This document shows, piece by piece, positions 17,704 through 25,426 of a stretch of 34,887 nucleotides of DNA. This DNA is from UBA1494_A sp963973975 (lineage in GTDB: Bacteria > Bacteroidota > Bacteroidia > Flavobacteriales_E > Vicingaceae). The notes below the pieces were generated by a model. That model worked only from the letters and a program-made list of their open reading frames with translations. It did not search any database and was not told the origin of the DNA. Location: NCBI GenBank assembly GCA_963973975.1, contig CAXBCF010000029.1:1-34887 (forward strand). The letters run 5' to 3'. Position numbers and translations under genes: made by a program. The stretch's first letter is position 1; each line of letters begins with the position of its first letter.

Positions 17704-18183
17704 ATGTCAAGCATTGAAGTACGTCCACGATTTCATTTTGAACTTAAGCTGTCAGAGGATGAAGCGAAAGATCGTATTCGAAAATTGTTAAAATTCAATA
17801 ATGCATTAGGTTTCAAAGGACAACTAAAAAATGACTACCTCCTTTTAAAATGCCATACAAAAAAGCATTTTTGGACACCTCAAATGGAAGTTCGAGTGGA
17901 AAAAGAGGATGATGTAACATTGGTAAAATGCTTGATTACTCCAGAGCCAAGCATATGGACTTTTTTTATGTTCAGCTATGTAGTAAGCGGCTTTGGACTT
18001 GTGATTGGTTTAATGATAGGCTCATCTCAAATTACCTTAGAAAAGGATGTTTGGGGGTTTTGGTTGGCCGGAATCTCGCTAATTGTGGGTTTATTGTTTT
18101 ATTTTATTGCTTTAACCGGGAAACGATTAGCCTATGATGAGCGTAAAGCATTTTTTGATTTTATTCGACAAGTTGAGAAATAA
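17704..18183 (+). CDS. Uncharacterised protein with two membrane helices
   Basis: I do not recognise this 159-residue protein. It has a soluble N-terminal half of alternating strands (SSIEVRPRFHFELKLSEDEAKDRI onward). Two hydrophobic helices follow (about 80-103, WTFFMFSYVVSGFGLVIGLMIG, and about 113-136, VWGFWLAGISLIVGLLFYFIAL), then a cytoplasmic helix with Arg/Lys/Glu. It begins 13 bases after the phosphatase stop and is probably co-transcribed, so it could take part in the same signalling path; that is inference only. Confidence 0.75.
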   Translation: MSSIEVRPRFHFELKLSEDEAKDRIRKLLKFNNALGFKGQLKNDYLLLKCHTKKHFWTPQMEVRVEKEDDVTLVKCLITPEPSIWTFFMFSYVVSGFGLVIGLMIGSSQITLEKDVWGFWLAGISLIVGLLFYFIALTGKRLAYDERKAFFDFIRQVEK

Positions 18184-18221
18184 CTTACCTTAATTCTTTC
18201 ACTCAAAAACTTCTTTTGAAC

Positions 18222-18229
18222 TACCTTTG
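18222..18229 (+). promoter_or_regulatory. Putative -7 promoter element TACCTTTG of pdxH
   Basis: This exact TAnnTTTG match lies inside the longest open frame of pdxH, which argues that the frame's first codons (TTG 18227) are not translated. It ends 9 bases before ATG 18239 and 39 bases before ATG 18269. Confidence 0.5.
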
Positions 18230-18268
18230 TTCCATCAAATGAAAAAAGGTTGCACAAATCGAATATGC

Positions 18269-18916
18269 ATGGAAGATTTAAAAGAAAAGGTAAAAAACAT
18301 ACGAAGGGATTATGTTTCTAAGCCACTTGATGAAAGTGATTTAACAAAAGATCCATTTGATTTTTTCAAAAAATGGCTCGCAGAAGCAATAAAAGCAGAA
18401 ATTGATGAGCCAAATGCATTTACCCTTTCTACTTTCGGTGAACAATACCCAGATAGTAGAATTGTGCTATTGAGGGATTTTAATAAAGAAGGCCTTTCAT
18501 TTTATACCAATTACGATAGTAAAAAGGCAAAAGACTTAATTAGCCACCCCTTTGCTTCAATCAATTTCTTTTGGGTCGAGCTATTTCGTCAAATAAGAAT
18601 TAAAGCAACAGTTGAAAAAGTATCTGATAAAATGTCTGATGACTATTTTGCAAGCAGACCAAGAGAAAGTCAATTAGGTGCTTGGGCATCTCTGCAAAGT
18701 GAAGTTTTAAGCAGTAGAGCTGCATTGGAAACACAACTCAATCAATTGGAAGAAAAATTTAAAAACAAAGAAGTACCAAGACCTGAAAATTGGGGAGGCT
18801 ATTTACTAAAACCTAATTATTTTGAATTTTGGCAAGGAAGACCTAGTCGATTGCACGACAGAATTGTCTACGAAAAGAATGGCGAAGACTGGCATATAAA
18901 AAGGCTCTACCCTTAA
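18269..18916 (+). CDS. pdxH: Pyridoxamine 5'-phosphate oxidase
   Basis: The 215-residue FMN enzyme oxidises pyridoxine or pyridoxamine phosphate to pyridoxal phosphate, the last step of vitamin B6 salvage, in the cytoplasm. Landmarks are RRDYVSKPLDESDL, NAFTLSTFGEQYPDSRIVLLRDF and SFYTNYDSKKAKDL. FFWVELFRQIRIKATVEKV, SRPRESQLGAWAS and the C-terminal signature YFEFWQGRPSRLHDRI...RLYP complete the set. All are in family order and near full length (typical 210-220). I choose ATG 18269 (MEDLKEK) because family members start close to this point and a promoter element overlaps the upstream extension; ATG 18239 remains possible. It is a stand-alone gene. Confidence 0.95.
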   Translation: MEDLKEKVKNIRRDYVSKPLDESDLTKDPFDFFKKWLAEAIKAEIDEPNAFTLSTFGEQYPDSRIVLLRDFNKEGLSFYTNYDSKKAKDLISHPFASINFFWVELFRQIRIKATVEKVSDKMSDDYFASRPRESQLGAWASLQSEVLSSRAALETQLNQLEEKFKNKEVPRPENWGGYLLKPNYFEFWQGRPSRLHDRIVYEKNGEDWHIKRLYP

Positions 18917-18967
18917 GCGATTTCAATAATTACTTCTTCCTTCCTAAGAAAGCCTTTGCTTATTCTT

Positions 18968-18991
18968 TAAATTTGAGTTTTAAAAACTCAA
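18968..18991 (+). promoter_or_regulatory. Promoter element overlapping a perfect palindrome (possible operator)
   Basis: TAAATTTG (18968-18975) matches the -7 consensus. It runs into a 19-base palindrome at 18973-18991 (TTGAGTTTT, centre A, AAAACTCAA) that covers the expected transcription start and 5' leader. ATG 18998 follows 6 bases later. The palindrome could be a repressor site or a leader hairpin. Confidence 0.5.
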
Positions 18992-18997
18992 CTACTC

Positions 18998-19912
18998 ATG
19001 AAAATCACAATTGTTGGTTTCGGAGAAACTGGTGCAAGCATCTCTGCCCTATTAATCAATCAAAATGCCTGTGATTTGCTCAATATTATGGATCCTGGAG
19101 AAAATATTCATGGTCGATTGTTGGACATGAGTCACGCTGCTACTGCGAAGTCAATTGAAGTCACTCACAACCAAAATGAGCAATTCAAAGCTTCAGAGGT
19201 TATTTTTTACTGTGCCGGAATTCGAAACTTGAAGAATACTAACCGTCAAACCAATATGGAAGTGAATAAATTTATGGTCAGCACTATTTTTTCTGATATA
19301 GAATTTATCTCAAAACCAATCATTATTGTGATCACCAACCCTGTTGAACTCATCAGCACTTGGATCAACGAATATTTTAACGATCAATTCACTGTTATCG
19401 GAACAGGAACTTATTTAGACAGTGTTCGATTTCAATATATATTAGCGAATCATTTTTGTTGTAAACTCGATGAAGTTTCTACCATGGTTCTTGGAGAACA
19501 TGGTGATTCAATGACGCCAATTTTATCTAAAACTACTATAAAAGGCATAAATATAGTTGAACTAAAAAATGCATTTGAACAAGAAGTATTGATTAAAAAG
19601 TTAAAAACTTCTGCCAATGAAATTAGAAAAACCGAAGAAGCAACAAAGCATGGAGTGGCTCAATGTGCAGTAGTACTCATGAATGGTTTTACAAGCTCTA
19701 AAACTTTAAACCTTGTTGCTTCTGTCAAAGTTCCTGAATCAATTAAAAGTAAAATCGAATTAAAAAGCAGTGTATTTATGAGTTTACCCTGCACTATTTC
19801 AAAAAATCAATTGGAAGTAAGCACTACAATTCAAGTTGATGAATGTGAATTAGCATTACTTAAAAATTCAGCAGCGGTATTGGATGAGGCCTACTTTAAA
19901 CTTCAGGATTAA
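18998..19912 (+). CDS. Lactate/malate dehydrogenase family protein with atypical substrate loop
   Basis: This 304-residue NAD-dependent 2-hydroxyacid dehydrogenase homologue has the Rossmann motif GFGETG (7-12) and an acidic Asp32 after strand two, which suggests NAD. It also has ITNPVE (112-117), GTGTYLDSVRF (135-145; Asp141 and Arg144) and the catalytic His169 in GEHGDS. The substrate loop reads AGIRNLKNTNR (73-83). Arg83 matches the transition-state Arg109, but the specificity position (Gln102 in lactate, Arg102 in malate enzymes) is Asn77. The core is intact, so it should bind NAD and a 2-oxoacid, but which one cannot be told. The 3' end overlaps the convergent acr3 gene by 4 bases. It may not be the housekeeping malate dehydrogenase. 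Confidence 0.82.
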   Translation: MKITIVGFGETGASISALLINQNACDLLNIMDPGENIHGRLLDMSHAATAKSIEVTHNQNEQFKASEVIFYCAGIRNLKNTNRQTNMEVNKFMVSTIFSDIEFISKPIIIVITNPVELISTWINEYFNDQFTVIGTGTYLDSVRFQYILANHFCCKLDEVSTMVLGEHGDSMTPILSKTTIKGINIVELKNAFEQEVLIKKLKTSANEIRKTEEATKHGVAQCAVVLMNGFTSSKTLNLVASVKVPESIKSKIELKSSVFMSLPCTISKNQLEVSTTIQVDECELALLKNSAAVLDEAYFKLQD

Positions 19913-20943
19913 TACTTGCGCTTGTTGGCAAACGCCACCAATGATAGCATAATTGGGACTTCTACCAAAACACCAACAACACAAACTAAGGCTGCAGGAC
20001 TATCCAAGCCAAAAAGTGCGATGGCAACTGCCACAGCTAATTCAAAAAAGTTACTTGCACCAATCATTGCAGCCGGAGCACAAACAGCATAACTTAAACT
20101 TAGTTTTTTTCCGCTAAACCAAGTGATGAAAAAGATAAAATACGTTTGAATAATCAAAGGAATCGCTATAAAAAGGATAATCCATGGATTATTGAGAATG
20201 TTCCCACCTTGAAAAGCAAACAATAACAACAAAGTCAATAATAAAGCAATGATGCTAAATGGTTTCAACTTGGGAAGAAATTGATTTATCAGCCAAGCTT
20301 CGCCTTTAGATTTTATTAAAATTCTACTCGTTAGAAAGCCTGCAAGTAAAGGGATTACTACATAGACTAAAATACTAATTAACAAAGTATTGTAAGGTAC
20401 TGTAATGTTTGTAATTCCCAATAAAAAACCGACAATTGGAACAAAAGCTACCAAAATAATTAAATCGTTAACCGAAACTTGCATCAAGGTATAATTGGGA
20501 TCACCATCACTGAGGTATGACCAAACAAAAACCATGGCAGTACAAGGTGCAGCTCCCAAAATAATGGCTCCAGCTATGTATTCTCCTGCCATTTCAGGTG
20601 TAATAAAAGCCGCATAAAGTTTTGAGAAAAATAACCATGCAAAAAAGGCCATTGTGAAGGGTTTTATCAGCCAATTTACAACTAATGTGAGTACGATTCC
20701 CTTTGGTCGTTTTCCAATTTGTTTCAAAGAACGAAAGTCGATTTGAAGCATCATTGGGTATATCATCATCCAAATTAAAACAGCTATTGGTAAGTTAACT
20801 TGATAGATTTCAAGTTGACTTAAAGCACTCATTGCTCCAGGTGCTAAGTTGCCAATAACAATGCCGCCAATAATACAAAGTGCCACCCAAATACTTAAAT
20901 ACTTCTCAAAAAATGCGATTTCTTTTTTAGTTGATTGAGCCAT
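19909..20943 (-). CDS. acr3: ACR3-family arsenite efflux permease
   Basis: This 344-residue inner-membrane protein has about ten helices. ACR3 landmarks include LSIWVALCIIGGIVIGNLAPG near the N-terminus and VLIWMMIYPMMLQIDF. GAIILGAAPCTAMVFVWSYLSDGDPNYTL carries the conserved Cys of ACR3 pumps, and PAAMIGASNFFELAVAVAIALFG is near the end. It exports arsenite (and perhaps antimonite) driven by the proton gradient. It is the last gene of the arsenic operon, 4 bases after the arsenate reductase stop, and overlaps the dehydrogenase stop by 4 bases. Confidence 0.95.
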   Translation of the reverse strand: MAQSTKKEIAFFEKYLSIWVALCIIGGIVIGNLAPGAMSALSQLEIYQVNLPIAVLIWMMIYPMMLQIDFRSLKQIGKRPKGIVLTLVVNWLIKPFTMAFFAWLFFSKLYAAFITPEMAGEYIAGAIILGAAPCTAMVFVWSYLSDGDPNYTLMQVSVNDLIILVAFVPIVGFLLGITNITVPYNTLLISILVYVVIPLLAGFLTSRILIKSKGEAWLINQFLPKLKPFSIIALLLTLLLLFAFQGGNILNNPWIILFIAIPLIIQTYFIFFITWFSGKKLSLSYAVCAPAAMIGASNFFELAVAVAIALFGLDSPAALVCVVGVLVEVPIMLSLVAFANKRKY

Positions 20944-20947
20944 GAGT

Positions 20948-21526
20948 TTAGATTTTTGAAAAAACGTAATTAATTTCAGAAGCTATTTGATTGCTTATCA
21001 AATCGTAAACAGATATTTCATTTTCAGTATCATCAGAAATTTTGGGATCTTCGTAGGGAATACTAATTCGCATCTTAGCTCCAACAACAAAAGGACAGTT
21101 TTCTTCAGCTTGAGCACAAGTCATGATTGCTGCAAAATTTGAAGCCGGGTTGTATGCATCATCATATTGTTTTGAAAATAGCTCCATTTTTGATGAAACT
21201 AAATCAACCACATAAGGAGGGTTTTCTTGTATTGATTGCTTTTGAATATGAAAACCAGCCCTTTTTAATGCAGCAATTGTTCGCTCATTGCAAGCAGTAA
21301 CCTCTGTTCCTCCAGAAAAACACATTACTTTAACAGCATATTTGTTTGCAAAGTACTGCGCCCAAACTTGAGCGAATTGACTTCTACGAGAGTTATGTGT
21401 GCAAATAAAATTGAGTTTGACAGTTTCCTCGTCTTTAATTGAGTTTAGAATGTAATCAATCAATACCTGAAGTAATTCAGCTCGTTCAGGACTAATTGAA
21501 ACAGCATTAAAATCAATTTTATTCAT
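20948..21526 (-). CDS. arsC: LMW phosphatase-fold arsenate reductase-like protein
   Basis: The 192-residue cytoplasmic protein has the low-molecular-weight phosphatase P-loop C42-T-H-N-S-R-R48 (FICTHNSRRSQ). Downstream Cys residues occur in SGGTEVTACNER and MTCAQAEENCPF, the redox Cys positions expected for thioredoxin- or thiol-linked arsenate reduction. Between arsR/DUF6428 and acr3 the job is almost surely arsenate to arsenite, though members are often annotated only as protein-tyrosine phosphatase. I begin at ATG 21526 (MNKIDFNAV); a longer frame overlaps the previous gene's stop. It is longer than the classic 130-residue ArsC because of an N-terminal helical extension and an added C-terminal region. 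Confidence 0.85.
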   Translation of the reverse strand: MNKIDFNAVSISPERAELLQVLIDYILNSIKDEETVKLNFICTHNSRRSQFAQVWAQYFANKYAVKVMCFSGGTEVTACNERTIAALKRAGFHIQKQSIQENPPYVVDLVSSKMELFSKQYDDAYNPASNFAAIMTCAQAEENCPFVVGAKMRISIPYEDPKISDDTENEISVYDLISNQIASEINYVFSKI

Positions 21527-21537
21527 CGATAAAATTG

Positions 21538-22008
21538 CTAGCAACAAGAACCACCTGGAGTGCAAGCAGCCTTATTTTCATTAATTGTAGCCAAAGGCTT
21601 TTTTAATTTATTTTCGGGGATTCCACATTTGTCTTTTGCTAAACAATCCGTAAGTGTCGAAACTAGTAGAAAATTTTGACCATCAAAATCTAAGTGGTAT
21701 TTACCAATAGTACTGCCTTGATATTCCACTTCTATTTCCAAGTCTTTCATGCCTAAAACCTTTTCAGATAGTTCTATGATTTTATGCAATTTCTCTGGAT
21801 GTAGCCGATGGTCATAATCTGCTGCTTCCCACAATTGAAAATTAGCAACTTCTTCTTTGCGCTCTACTCCACCACAATCGATGAAATGCTTGTTAACTAC
21901 TCCAACTTCAGTTACGTGAAAGTGAGCAGGAACTTTTGAACCATCTGGTAATTGAAAAGCAATGGTTTTTAGTTGAATGAGTTTTTCTTTAAAGCTTGAG
22001 ATTATCAT
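21538..22008 (-). CDS. DUF6428-like protein with Cys-rich tail, ars operon
   Basis: The 156-residue cytoplasmic protein reads TIAFQLPDGSKVPAHFHVTEVGVVNKHFIDCGG early on, then NFQLWEAADYDHRLHPEKL. I recognise it as the DUF6428 type that sits between arsR and arsenate reductase genes in Bacteroidota. The Pfam name is from memory. The C-terminus is CTPGGSCC, three Cys in the last eight residues, and further Cys occur at TDCLAKDKCGIPE, so it could bind arsenite or a soft metal. ATG 22008 is used rather than a longer frame that overlaps the arsR stop. Gaps to arsR and to the reductase are 11 bases each. Confidence 0.72.
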   Translation of the reverse strand: MIISSFKEKLIQLKTIAFQLPDGSKVPAHFHVTEVGVVNKHFIDCGGVERKEEVANFQLWEAADYDHRLHPEKLHKIIELSEKVLGMKDLEIEVEYQGSTIGKYHLDFDGQNFLLVSTLTDCLAKDKCGIPENKLKKPLATINENKAACTPGGSCC

Positions 22009-22019
22009 AAGTTGTTTTT

Positions 22020-22349
22020 TTAGCAGCAATTATTTATTGCCGGATATTGATTAAATAATTCATTAAAACGTGTGCTTAATTCCTCCCACTTAAGTGGATT
22101 AATGCAATAACTCATGGAAGCACCTTCTATGGTTCCAGAAATTAATTCAAGATGTTTTAGCTCACGCAAATGCTGACTAATTGTGGCTTGAGCTAAACCC
22201 AACTCTTTTACCAAATCAGTATTAATGCAAGCATTTGCTTCTAATAAGTACTGAATTATTGCCAACCTAGCAGGGTGACCAAGTACTTTTGCCATAGCTG
22301 CTAACTGGTTTTGATTTTCTGTATAAAGATTTGTTTTAGTAATTCCCAT
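22020..22349 (-). CDS. arsR: ArsR-family repressor of the arsenic operon
   Basis: The 109-residue winged-helix protein shows MAKVLGHPARLAIIQYLLEA and the recognition helix region LGLAQATISQHLRELKHLELI, typical of ArsR/SmtB. Cysteines lie at 41 (NACINTD), 82 (SYCINP) and 108-109 (ending NNCC). The classic ArsR CVC pair in the DNA-reading helix is absent. Arsenite may therefore be sensed through Cys41, Cys82 and the C-terminal pair, as in non-canonical ArsR proteins. It is the first gene of the operon and should repress it through the palindrome 17-34 bases upstream. Confidence 0.92.
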   Translation of the reverse strand: MGITKTNLYTENQNQLAAMAKVLGHPARLAIIQYLLEANACINTDLVKELGLAQATISQHLRELKHLELISGTIEGASMSYCINPLKWEELSTRFNELFNQYPAINNCC

Positions 22350-22365
22350 TGCATTTTATTACATC

Positions 22366-22383
22366 GCAATATTACGATATTGC
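22366..22383 (-). promoter_or_regulatory. Palindromic operator and promoter of the ars operon
   Basis: GCAATAT (22366-22372) faces ATATTGC (22377-22383) across TACG: a perfect 7-base inverted repeat 17 bases before arsR. On the minus strand TAATATTG (22374-22367), one mismatch from TAnnTTTG, lies within it, so ArsR binding would block the polymerase. A partial further copy, TTGCAATAT, overlaps its right side. Confidence 0.7.
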
Positions 22384-22417
22384 AATATAATGGGAAACTA
22401 TTTTTAGAAAAATTTTT

Positions 22418-23725
22418 CTAAAGTTTTATCCACTTTTTAACTACGGGGTAGGCATCACTTTGTGTAAACCTTAAAAAGTAAGTTCCTTTTGATAGAAATG
22501 ATAAATCTACTTCGATGTTATTATTGGAACTAATTGATTGCCTAGCTACTACCCTGCCCGATAAGTCTTGTACTTCAAGTAATTGGATTGAATGATTTGT
22601 TTTAAAACGTATAGATAATCTGCCATCGGATGGGTTTTGAAAAAGGATATCTGTACTTAAAATAGACTGACTATTCTCATCGAGAGAAATTAATAATGGT
22701 AAACTAACCTCCACATCCATCAGCACAGGTAAATGGTCGCTCATAGTAAATAATGCTTGAGAAACCGCCGTTGGAACTGAGTTATTCGTCGGGTTTGTAA
22801 TTGAACCGTTAAACCTATTCCCATCTTGCCCCAAAGCTTTGTAGGTGTTTGGGATATAGCGCATTTTATCTGTATTATTCATAATTTCATCTGATGCCAA
22901 AATAAAATCAAAACGATCGTCCATACCACCTCCAGCGGCGCATCCACCTGTGGTTCGAGTAGATTGTGTATGAGTAATTGCAAAACGAGAATCATTGCTC
23001 CAAGGTCCAGGTACATTTATTGGATCATAAAAACGAACAGCTGGAACACTGTAATTTATTAAATTTTGATAACCTGCTTCATTTGAATTGTAAAGGTTAA
23101 AATCTCCTGCCATAACGTAATTGCCCGAAGCATTGGTAGCAGCCAAATAAGCCATTAATGTATCGGTTGCCAGCGCTCGTTCAGCTCTATCTGTTGCTGT
23201 ATTGCCAGCTTTTAAATGTGCCGCAATTACGTGTATGTGTGTAGTATCTTGATGAATCGCTAAATTGGTATCAATGTATCGAAGCGTGTAAATATCGATT
23301 ACACGAACCAGTGGATTGTTATTTTTGTCTTCATCAATAAGTGTTTGACTTTCTAAAACAAATTTTCGATTGTCGTAATAAATCATGTTCACAATGCCCT
23401 GAGAAGCTGAACCAGAAAAGTTTGCAAAACTGTAGTAATTCCTTCCGTTTTGATTCAAGGAGTTGGATGCAAGTCTAAACGCATTGACAACTGAACTACC
23501 TCCCATTTCATTCACCACAATAATATCTGGTAAGGTAAAATCTACAATAGTTTCCATCGCAGTTTCTTTTGTGCTAACACTATTATTTGAGGCAGTACAA
23601 AAACTCGTTATTTCTCTATAGTACAATAAATTATAAGTCATAATACTGATCGTATCTTTAACTTGAGCTTCAGCAGCAATGCTACTTAAAAAGAGTCCGA
23701 GAAAAAAGAAAGTTTTGATGCGCAT
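22418..23725 (-). CDS. Secreted EEP-family nuclease/phosphatase with T9SS sorting domain
   Basis: The 435-residue protein starts with a signal peptide (MRIKTFFFLGLFLSSIAAEAQ) and carries an endonuclease/exonuclease/phosphatase domain. Markers are MTYNLLYY (Asn), VVNEMGGSS (Glu), VIAAHLKAGN (His), VMAGDFNLYN (Asp/Asn), FDFILAS and SDHLPVLMDV (Asp-His). The last 85 residues (about 350-435) form a type IX sorting domain with ILFQNPSDGRLSIRF, LEVQDLSGRVVARQ and LSKGTYFLRF. It is therefore exported across the outer membrane and attached or released. It probably acts on extracellular nucleic acids or phosphoesters for nutrient scavenging. ATG 23725 is chosen over the upstream in-frame TTG at 23737. 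Confidence 0.9.
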   Translation of the reverse strand: MRIKTFFFLGLFLSSIAAEAQVKDTISIMTYNLLYYREITSFCTASNNSVSTKETAMETIVDFTLPDIIVVNEMGGSSVVNAFRLASNSLNQNGRNYYSFANFSGSASQGIVNMIYYDNRKFVLESQTLIDEDKNNNPLVRVIDIYTLRYIDTNLAIHQDTTHIHVIAAHLKAGNTATDRAERALATDTLMAYLAATNASGNYVMAGDFNLYNSNEAGYQNLINYSVPAVRFYDPINVPGPWSNDSRFAITHTQSTRTTGGCAAGGGMDDRFDFILASDEIMNNTDKMRYIPNTYKALGQDGNRFNGSITNPTNNSVPTAVSQALFTMSDHLPVLMDVEVSLPLLISLDENSQSILSTDILFQNPSDGRLSIRFKTNHSIQLLEVQDLSGRVVARQSISSNNNIEVDLSFLSKGTYFLRFTQSDAYPVVKKWIKL

Positions 23726-23744
23726 AATTATTGTCAATAAACTT

Positions 23745-23752
23745 CAAAAGTA
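23745..23752 (-). promoter_or_regulatory. Putative -7 element TACTTTTG
   Basis: On the minus strand this is an exact TAnnTTTG match 19 bases before the ATG of the secreted EEP protein. It is the same octamer as that upstream of the VWA operon. Confidence 0.5.
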
Positions 23753-23830
23753 GCGCTAATATTTAATGATATTTACAGTCTGCTTGTGAAACTTACGTTA
23801 AGCTATTCAATCAAACTACTATTTGCTGAG

Positions 23831-25426
23831 ATGATTCGTCAATTTGATATAAAAATTCCTTTAAACAAAGAAGTTGAACTCCCAAACTCGATTGAGTTAG
23901 CTTCGAAAGAACTAAGTCTACAAGTTGACAGAATCAAGGATTGTAAACTACTCAAACGCTCTATTGATGCAAGAAGTAAAGTTATTCAAGTCAATTTACG
24001 CTATGAGGCTTTCATTGATGAAGCAGCACCTAAAAATAAACCCTCATTTAATATGAATGATGTCAAAAATGCGCATCCCATTCACATTATTGGAGCTGGA
24101 CCTGCAGGTTTATTTGCTGCGCTGCAAGCCATTCACCTCGGATTGAAACCCCTACTTTTTGAACGGGGTAAAAATGTGAGAGATCGTCGCAGAGATTTGG
24201 CTAAAATCAACAAAGAGCATTTAGTCAACCCCGAATCGAACTATTGCTTTGGAGAAGGTGGCGCAGGGACATATTCAGATGGAAAACTCTACACTAGATC
24301 CAAAAAACGGGGAGATGTTCAAAGGGTATTGGATGGACTTGTTCAATTTGGAGCCAATGAAAACATTGCCATTGAAGCTCATCCACACATTGGAACCAAT
24401 AAATTGCCGCAGTTAATCGTGACAATTCGAGAAACAATTCTAAAAGCAGGAGGAGAAATTCACTTTGAAAACAAATTGACAGACCTTGAAATTGAGGAAA
24501 GTAAAATCAAATCAATTACTTTAAATAAAGATAGTAAAATACCTGTTAAACAATTAATTATTGCAACAGGACATTCTGCAAGAGACGTATTTGAAATGCT
24601 TCACAAAAAAGGAATTAATATAGAATCAAAACCCTTTGCTTTAGGTGTTCGAGTAGAGCATCCACAAGCATTAATTGACACCATTCAATACAATGGACAA
24701 CTTTCAGATGAGCTGTTACCTCCTGCTGCCTATCAATTAGTTCGACAAGTTGATGGAAAGGGAGTTTATTCGTTTTGCATGTGTCCTGGTGGAATTATTG
24801 CCCCTTGCGCTACGAACAAAGGAGAAATTGTCACAAATGGATGGTCGCCTTCTCGAAGAAATAACCCCTATGCTAATTCGGGCATTGTAGTCACCGTTTC
24901 TCCCGAGAATTGGAAGGAATACGAACAATTCGGACCTTTAGCTGCAATGAAATTTCAAGAATCAATTGAAAAGACGGCCTTTAAAAGCGCTAATGATCCA
25001 AACAAAGAAGATGGACAACTAGCTCCGGCTCAGCGTTTAGTTGATTTTGTAAAAGGTCGCCTATCTCGCGATTTACCGAAATGTTCTTACCTTCCAGGTT
25101 TAGTTTCTGCGAGAGTTGATTTGATTCTACCTGCGTTTATCAGCGAACGCTTAAAAGAAGCTTTTACCCATTTTGGGAAAGTCATGCGCGGCTACCTTAC
25201 CAATGAAGCAATAGTAGTAGGTGTTGAAAGCAGAACCTCCTCACCTGTTAGCATTCCTAGAGATAAAGAAAGCATGCAACACATTAAAATTGAGAACCTC
25301 TACCCTGTTGGCGAAGGTGCAGGGTATGCAGGAGGAATTGTTTCTGCAGCAATTGACGGAATAAAAGCAATAGATGCTATTGCAAAAACAATTGGCGTTG
25401 AATCTCAGACAAAATCAAGCCAGTAG
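23831..25426 (+). CDS. FAD-dependent dehydrogenase, COG2509 type
   Basis: The 531-residue flavoprotein has a 75-residue N-terminal domain starting MIRQFDIKIPL, then the dinucleotide fold IIGAGPAGLFAALQA. Next are the conserved GEGGAGTYSDGKLYTRSKKRG, ATGHSARDVFEMLHKKGI, SFCMCPGGIIAP (a CxxC-like pair) and VGEGAGYAGGIVSAAIDGI near the C-terminus. This is the pattern of the widely conserved 'uncharacterised FAD-dependent dehydrogenase' family, whose substrate is not known. Homologues usually start at a Met equivalent to ATG 23831; an in-frame GTG at 23786 is possible. It overlaps the convergent methyltransferase gene by 50 bases. Confidence 0.88.
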   Translation: MIRQFDIKIPLNKEVELPNSIELASKELSLQVDRIKDCKLLKRSIDARSKVIQVNLRYEAFIDEAAPKNKPSFNMNDVKNAHPIHIIGAGPAGLFAALQAIHLGLKPLLFERGKNVRDRRRDLAKINKEHLVNPESNYCFGEGGAGTYSDGKLYTRSKKRGDVQRVLDGLVQFGANENIAIEAHPHIGTNKLPQLIVTIRETILKAGGEIHFENKLTDLEIEESKIKSITLNKDSKIPVKQLIIATGHSARDVFEMLHKKGINIESKPFALGVRVEHPQALIDTIQYNGQLSDELLPPAAYQLVRQVDGKGVYSFCMCPGGIIAPCATNKGEIVTNGWSPSRRNNPYANSGIVVTVSPENWKEYEQFGPLAAMKFQESIEKTAFKSANDPNKEDGQLAPAQRLVDFVKGRLSRDLPKCSYLPGLVSARVDLILPAFISERLKEAFTHFGKVMRGYLTNEAIVVGVESRTSSPVSIPRDKESMQHIKIENLYPVGEGAGYAGGIVSAAIDGIKAIDAIAKTIGVESQTKSSQ

